Origin: Natronogracilivirga saccharolytica
GTDB lineage: Bacteria; Bacteroidota; Rhodothermia; Balneolales; Natronogracilivirgulaceae
Length of the DNA: 64,000 nt
Direction: 5' to 3'
NCBI RefSeq assembly: GCF_017921895.1
Contig: NZ_JAFIDN010000006.1
Span: 62,001-126,000 of the forward strand
The notes beneath the pieces are model-generated. The model did not search any database, had not been told where the DNA came from, and was given only the letters and a program-made list of their open reading frames with translations. Positions 60,509 through 64,000 of the stretch are shown in pieces. The position numbers and the translations under genes were made by a program. The stretch's first letter is position 1. The number at the start of each line of letters is the position of its first letter.

Positions 60509-61630
60509 TCAAAAGTAGCCGGTATAGAGCATGTCATCTCCGAACTTTTCCCACCTGCCTTCACGAAACCCGATAACCTCGCTCATTCGTTCAATTCCCA
60601 GTCCCAGAAAACTGCGTGTTCCGCCCCCCAGCATCTTCGGAGCGATAAAAAGCTGGAGCTTGTCCACCAGATTTTCCCTGACCAGAGCCGATGCAAGACT
60701 GCTCCCCGCCTCAACAAGAATCGAGTTGATTCCCATGTCTCCGATTTTATTGATGGCCTGTTCCAGATTGCAGTGCCCGTTGATTTCGGAAACAGCGATA
60801 TTGGCACCTCTGAAGTAGTCCGGTTGCAACATGCTGAGCGCCGGATCGGGCTGATTGTCTGCGAGCGACCGGTTATAGGTCACTCGTATGGTTTTATCCT
60901 CATGGATGTCACTGAACAGGTGAAGGTCATCGGGAAGAGTTCCCGGGCCGTCGATGACGATACGTTTCGGCTGCCGGCCGCTGACATGCCGCACGGTTAG
61001 CTTCGGGTTGTCGAGAAGCGCGGTATTGCGGCCCACCATCACAGCATCGTACTCGCTGCGCCACTTATGCACCATTTTACGGGCTTTGTCGCCGGATATC
61101 CATTTTGAACCACCGTCAGGAGCAGCAACGTACCCGTCCAGCGTCTGGGCCACTTTCAATATCACATACGGCTTGCCAAACCTCGTATTGAAGATAAAGA
61201 CCTCATTCAGCCGCCGGGCTTCATCCTCAAGCAATCCTGTTTCCACCCTGATGCCTTTGGATTTGAGATGGGCCATTCCGTTGCCGTTTACCTGCGGGTT
61301 CGGATCTTTCATGGCTACAACCACCCGCTTCAAAGGATATTTCCCTAGTGTCTCGGCACAGGGTGGTGTTTTCCCGTGATGAGAGCATGGCTCAAGTGTC
61401 ACATATACCGTTGCATCCAGAAGGTCTGAGGGGTCTCTGACCTTTTCCAGAGCATTGATCTCAGCGTGAGCTTTTCCGTATCGCTCATGGAACCCTTCAC
61501 CTATCACACGCCCATCTTTTGAGCAGATTACACATCCGACCAGAGGATTGGGTGCAACGTACCCCTTTCCCTTCTCAGCGAGCCGCAAGGCTCTCCTCAT
61601 TCTTTTACTATCATCGTTGGAAAAACTCAT
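60509..61630 (-). CDS. ribD: Bifunctional riboflavin deaminase/reductase
   Basis: A 373-residue enzyme. The N-terminal deaminase (about residues 10-125) has KAHAEINALEKV and EPCSHHGKTPPCAETLG, giving the zinc ligands His, Cys, Cys. The C-terminal reductase (about 155-370) carries KVAQTLDGYVAAPDGGSKWI and NSILVEAGSSLASALVREN. It makes 5-amino-6-ribitylamino-uracil phosphate. Its start overlaps the stop of lhgO by 4 bp (ATGA), implying coupling. Confidence 0.94.
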   Translation of the reverse strand: MSFSNDDSKRMRRALRLAEKGKGYVAPNPLVGCVICSKDGRVIGEGFHERYGKAHAEINALEKVRDPSDLLDATVYVTLEPCSHHGKTPPCAETLGKYPLKRVVVAMKDPNPQVNGNGMAHLKSKGIRVETGLLEDEARRLNEVFIFNTRFGKPYVILKVAQTLDGYVAAPDGGSKWISGDKARKMVHKWRSEYDAVMVGRNTALLDNPKLTVRHVSGRQPKRIVIDGPGTLPDDLHLFSDIHEDKTIRVTYNRSLADNQPDPALSMLQPDYFRGANIAVSEINGHCNLEQAINKIGDMGINSILVEAGSSLASALVRENLVDKLQLFIAPKMLGGGTRSFLGLGIERMSEVIGFREGRWEKFGDDMLYTGYF

Positions 61631-62880
61631 GATGCAGATGATATCATTTTTTTAGCAATCTCTTCACCGATACGAAATGCCGCTGTGGCAGCCGGACTCG
61701 GTGCATTAATGACATGCAGTTGTCTGTTCCCGGTTATCATGTGAAAATCATCTATAATCCGGCCGCCGGGATCTATCGCTGTTGCACGAATTCCTGGTGT
61801 GGTCATGACCAGATCGTCCTTTTTTAAATCGGGAACCAGCTCCTGCACTGCCCGGGTGAATGCTCTTTTGGAGAAAGATCGTTGCACTTCTTTCAGGCCG
61901 GTCTTCCAGTATTTTTGGGCAAGTTTGCGGAATCCGTTGTAGGTGAGCGCATCTTTTAAATCTTTTTTGTTAACATCCCACCGCGAATACCCTTCACGGG
62001 AAAGTGAAAAAACGGCATTGGGGCCGCACTCGGCTTCTCCATTGATCATACGTGTGCAATGGACACCAAGAAAGGGGAACCGCTCATCCGGAAGGGGATA
62101 AATCAGATTGCGGACAAGGTGCTGTTTCCCGGATTTGATTTTGTAGTATTCGCCCCGGAAAGGTATGATTCTTGCCCCGGGATCCTGTCCCGCCATAAGG
62201 GCGATCCGATCGGACTGAAGGCCGGCACAATTAATCAGAAACCGGGCATTCAGATCACTTTCACCACCACCGGGATGATTGACGGAACGCAGTTTCAGGC
62301 GAAGCCCGTCATGTTGTACAGCAACATCCGAAACTTCCTTTTCCAGATAAATACTTCCTCCATTCTGTCGAATCAATTCGGCCAGTTTTTGACATATTAG
62401 GCTGAAGTCGGTGATGCCTGCAGATCCCACCCTGATGGCAGCTGCTCCGCTGCAACCCGGCTCCAACGAACGCAGCCTGCGCGCATCCAGCAGTTCAATA
62501 TCTTCAATTTTGTTTTCTTTGCCGCGTTCATACAGCTTATGAAGCTGATCAGTCTGAGACTTGCGGGTGGCAACTATGACCTTGCCGCACATCTCAAAGG
62601 GGAGGTTGTGCTTTCTGCAGAAGGCCACCAGCCGGTTCTTTCCGTCACGGCACCAGGAAGCTCTCTTTGAATCCGGACGGTAATAAATGCCTGAATGAAT
62701 GACACCGGAATTATGTCCGGTCTGATGTGCGGCCGGACCTGCTGCTTTGTCCACTACCGCAACATGGTCACAGAGTTTGTTATCAAGCAGATGCCAGGCT
62801 GTGGCCAGGCCCACGATACCGGCTCCTACGATAACTGGGCCATCCACCACAATTTCATTGTTTGAACCGGTCTTGTGCAC
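61627..62880 (-). CDS. lhgO: L-2-hydroxyglutarate oxidase
   Basis: A 417-residue FAD enzyme. The dinucleotide site is VIVGAGIVGLATAWHLLDNK, followed by HQTGHNSGVIHSGIYY, the family signature where FAD is bound, and FRGEYYKIKSGKQHLV. The C-terminal end has GPNAVFSLSREGYSRW and HVINAPSPAATAAFRIGEEI. It oxidises L-2-hydroxyglutarate to 2-oxoglutarate, feeding electrons to the quinone pool. It lies upstream of ribD with a 4-bp ATGA overlap. With the YdiJ-like gene at 32708, both enantiomers are covered. Confidence 0.93.
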   Translation of the reverse strand: MHKTGSNNEIVVDGPVIVGAGIVGLATAWHLLDNKLCDHVAVVDKAAGPAAHQTGHNSGVIHSGIYYRPDSKRASWCRDGKNRLVAFCRKHNLPFEMCGKVIVATRKSQTDQLHKLYERGKENKIEDIELLDARRLRSLEPGCSGAAAIRVGSAGITDFSLICQKLAELIRQNGGSIYLEKEVSDVAVQHDGLRLKLRSVNHPGGGESDLNARFLINCAGLQSDRIALMAGQDPGARIIPFRGEYYKIKSGKQHLVRNLIYPLPDERFPFLGVHCTRMINGEAECGPNAVFSLSREGYSRWDVNKKDLKDALTYNGFRKLAQKYWKTGLKEVQRSFSKRAFTRAVQELVPDLKKDDLVMTTPGIRATAIDPGGRIIDDFHMITGNRQLHVINAPSPAATAAFRIGEEIAKKMISSAS

Positions 62881-62911
62881 TCACAATCGGATTATTCTTC
62901 CGTGAACGGGA

Positions 62912-64000
62912 TTACATTGGCCCGGCCGGAGCCTGAGGCTGCGCCATCCGCTGTTGCGTTCTGAAATCACGGATGTCCGCATCGTGCTTGATGCGCTCAG
63001 TCCACACATCTCCGAAAGCAGTATTTTTTCTCTGCTGCAGCTCTTCGCGAATCTGACGGCGCTCTGCTGTTGTCATATCACCCGGATCGGCCATTCTTCT
63101 ACTGTCAACAGTTAGCACAAAAACGGCATTGTTGCCGGCTATAGCCGATGACAGCTGCCCTTCAGGCACTGAAAATGCAGCTCCGACCACTTTTGGTTCA
63201 CGACCGGCTCCCGGCACCGTTGCCGAGCTAAGGCGCACCCGCTCAGCTTCCTGAATCGTTTTATCCTGCTGTGCGGCCAGTTCGTCCAGACTCATGCCCT
63301 CCTGCAGCATTTCATTTACTCTTTGGGTCAGAATTTCTTTGCGCTTCTGATCCCGTACAAGTGATTCAACCTGTGACCGTACTTCGTCAAGCGGACGCGT
63401 ACCTTCCGGAATAACTTCATCAACGCGGAAAATCAGAAATCTGTCTTCGGTTTCGATCACATCAGAGATATCACCCCGTCTCATGGTTGCCAGTTCATTA
63501 AGGATCATCCGGCTTTGGCCCAGTCCGGAAATAAATGGATTGCCTTCCGTTGCCACGGCTTCATTCACTTCATAGCCGCTTCTTTCGGCTTCCTCCCTGA
63601 ACCCGTCAGCTTCAGCGAAGTACTGAAAGTCTTCGGCGTCATTGGCAAGCATTTGTACTGTTTCAAACGGGTCTGCCTCGATATCCTGACTCAGATCCGC
63701 AAAACGGATATCCCTGTTGGTCCGGTCGACAACCATGTAAATAAAAATGCCGTCCTCATCCTCCATCGGATCAAGCAACGTTCCGGGCGAGGCATTGAAA
63801 ATTGCGTTTGCACGTGCTTCCGGCTTGTCATCTCTGGTGATGTAGCCCATGTCACCGCCGTGCTCGGCTGAGCCGCTGTGAGTTGAGTAGTTTTCGGCAA
63901 GTCTGCTGAAGGATTCACCATCCCTGATCCGGTCTGTCAGGTCTGATGCAAGCTGCCGCCCCTCATCGTCAGCTGACAACCTGATTTGCCTGACTCTGGT
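62912..64000 (-). CDS. Parvulin-type peptidyl-prolyl isomerase chaperone (SurA/PpiD-like), N-terminus cut by window edge
   Basis: A frame open through the right edge; 362 residues visible. It holds a parvulin domain near the cut end (RVRQIRLSADDEG, FSRLAENYSTHSGSAEHGGDMGYITRDD), then a second partial parvulin-like region (EVRSQVESLVRDQKRKEILT, GAAFSVPEGQLSSAIAG) and a C-terminal helix ending QAPAGPM. The layout suggests SurA or PpiD, periplasmic chaperones for outer-membrane proteins. The N-terminal SurA-N domain or membrane anchor lies outside the window, so the type is not settled. It starts 31 bp before lhgO. Confidence 0.82.
   Translation of the reverse strand, partial: TRVRQIRLSADDEGRQLASDLTDRIRDGESFSRLAENYSTHSGSAEHGGDMGYITRDDKPEARANAIFNASPGTLLDPMEDEDGIFIYMVVDRTNRDIRFADLSQDIEADPFETVQMLANDAEDFQYFAEADGFREEAERSGYEVNEAVATEGNPFISGLGQSRMILNELATMRRGDISDVIETEDRFLIFRVDEVIPEGTRPLDEVRSQVESLVRDQKRKEILTQRVNEMLQEGMSLDELAAQQDKTIQEAERVRLSSATVPGAGREPKVVGAAFSVPEGQLSSAIAGNNAVFVLTVDSRRMADPGDMTTAERRQIREELQQRKNTAFGDVWTERIKHDADIRDFRTQQRMAQPQAPAGPM

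Overview
The window looks like chromosome from a free-living, Gram-negative, salt-adapted member of the Bacteroidota/Rhodothermota/Balneolota group; Balneolota is my best guess. The evidence is a C-terminal type IX secretion (T9SS type A) sorting domain, a DUF349 protein, a folP-cdaA pair, a DUF3822-like gene next to rsmD and coaD, GG-leader peptides of the Bacteroidota kind, two-membrane envelope machinery (Omp85/TamA, TamB, LptD, TolC, SurA/PpiD-like) and very acidic proteins including an NhaC antiporter. Most of the window is ordinary core genome; the accessory material lies in about 2.2-12 kb. The taxonomy is inferred from gene content, not from a marker gene.

Left part (1-12 kb): a TetR-TolC-adaptor operon of an RND efflux pump enters from the left edge. 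It is followed by a DUF4168 protein, a second TetR paralogous to the first, and a PorT-like outer-membrane protein. The first tetR and the OMP gene share a 28-bp palindromic operator, so they probably form one regulon. Next come two short double-glycine-leader peptides (one below 60 residues) plus a two-helix membrane protein: a candidate two-peptide bacteriocin with immunity protein. Two VOC-family genes follow, separated by a striking tandem array of about four 95-120 bp units that fold into hairpins with compensatory stem changes. A broken phnB-like gene precedes the second VOC gene. SppA, an M1-peptidase relic and tRNA-Pro close this part.

Middle (12-40 kb): pheA; tamB and its Omp85 partner; ndh (type II NADH dehydrogenase); an apparent three-gene operon of a T9SS cargo protein, an NhaC antiporter with an added acidic extracytoplasmic domain, and a YfcC-type carrier; gltX with a large hydrophilic insertion; wbqC-like; a ROK sugar kinase with a FucP-type sugar permease; a large FAD/Fe-S D-2-hydroxyacid dehydrogenase; a PAS-only protein; cdaA, folP and fdxA.

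Right part (40-64 kb): a lipoprotein phosphodiesterase, a small barrel protein, a receiver/metallo-beta-lactamase fusion, a DUF349 protein, an SDR, mscS, dps, an RluA-type synthase, a TPR-like protein and a peptidase, all but the barrel protein on the minus strand. A plus-strand run then carries a DUF3822-like gene, rsmD, coaD, an aminotransferase, fmdB-like, yraN, ftsB-like, a second ROK gene and lptD. The window ends on the minus strand with ribE, ribD, lhgO and a parvulin-type chaperone cut by the right edge.
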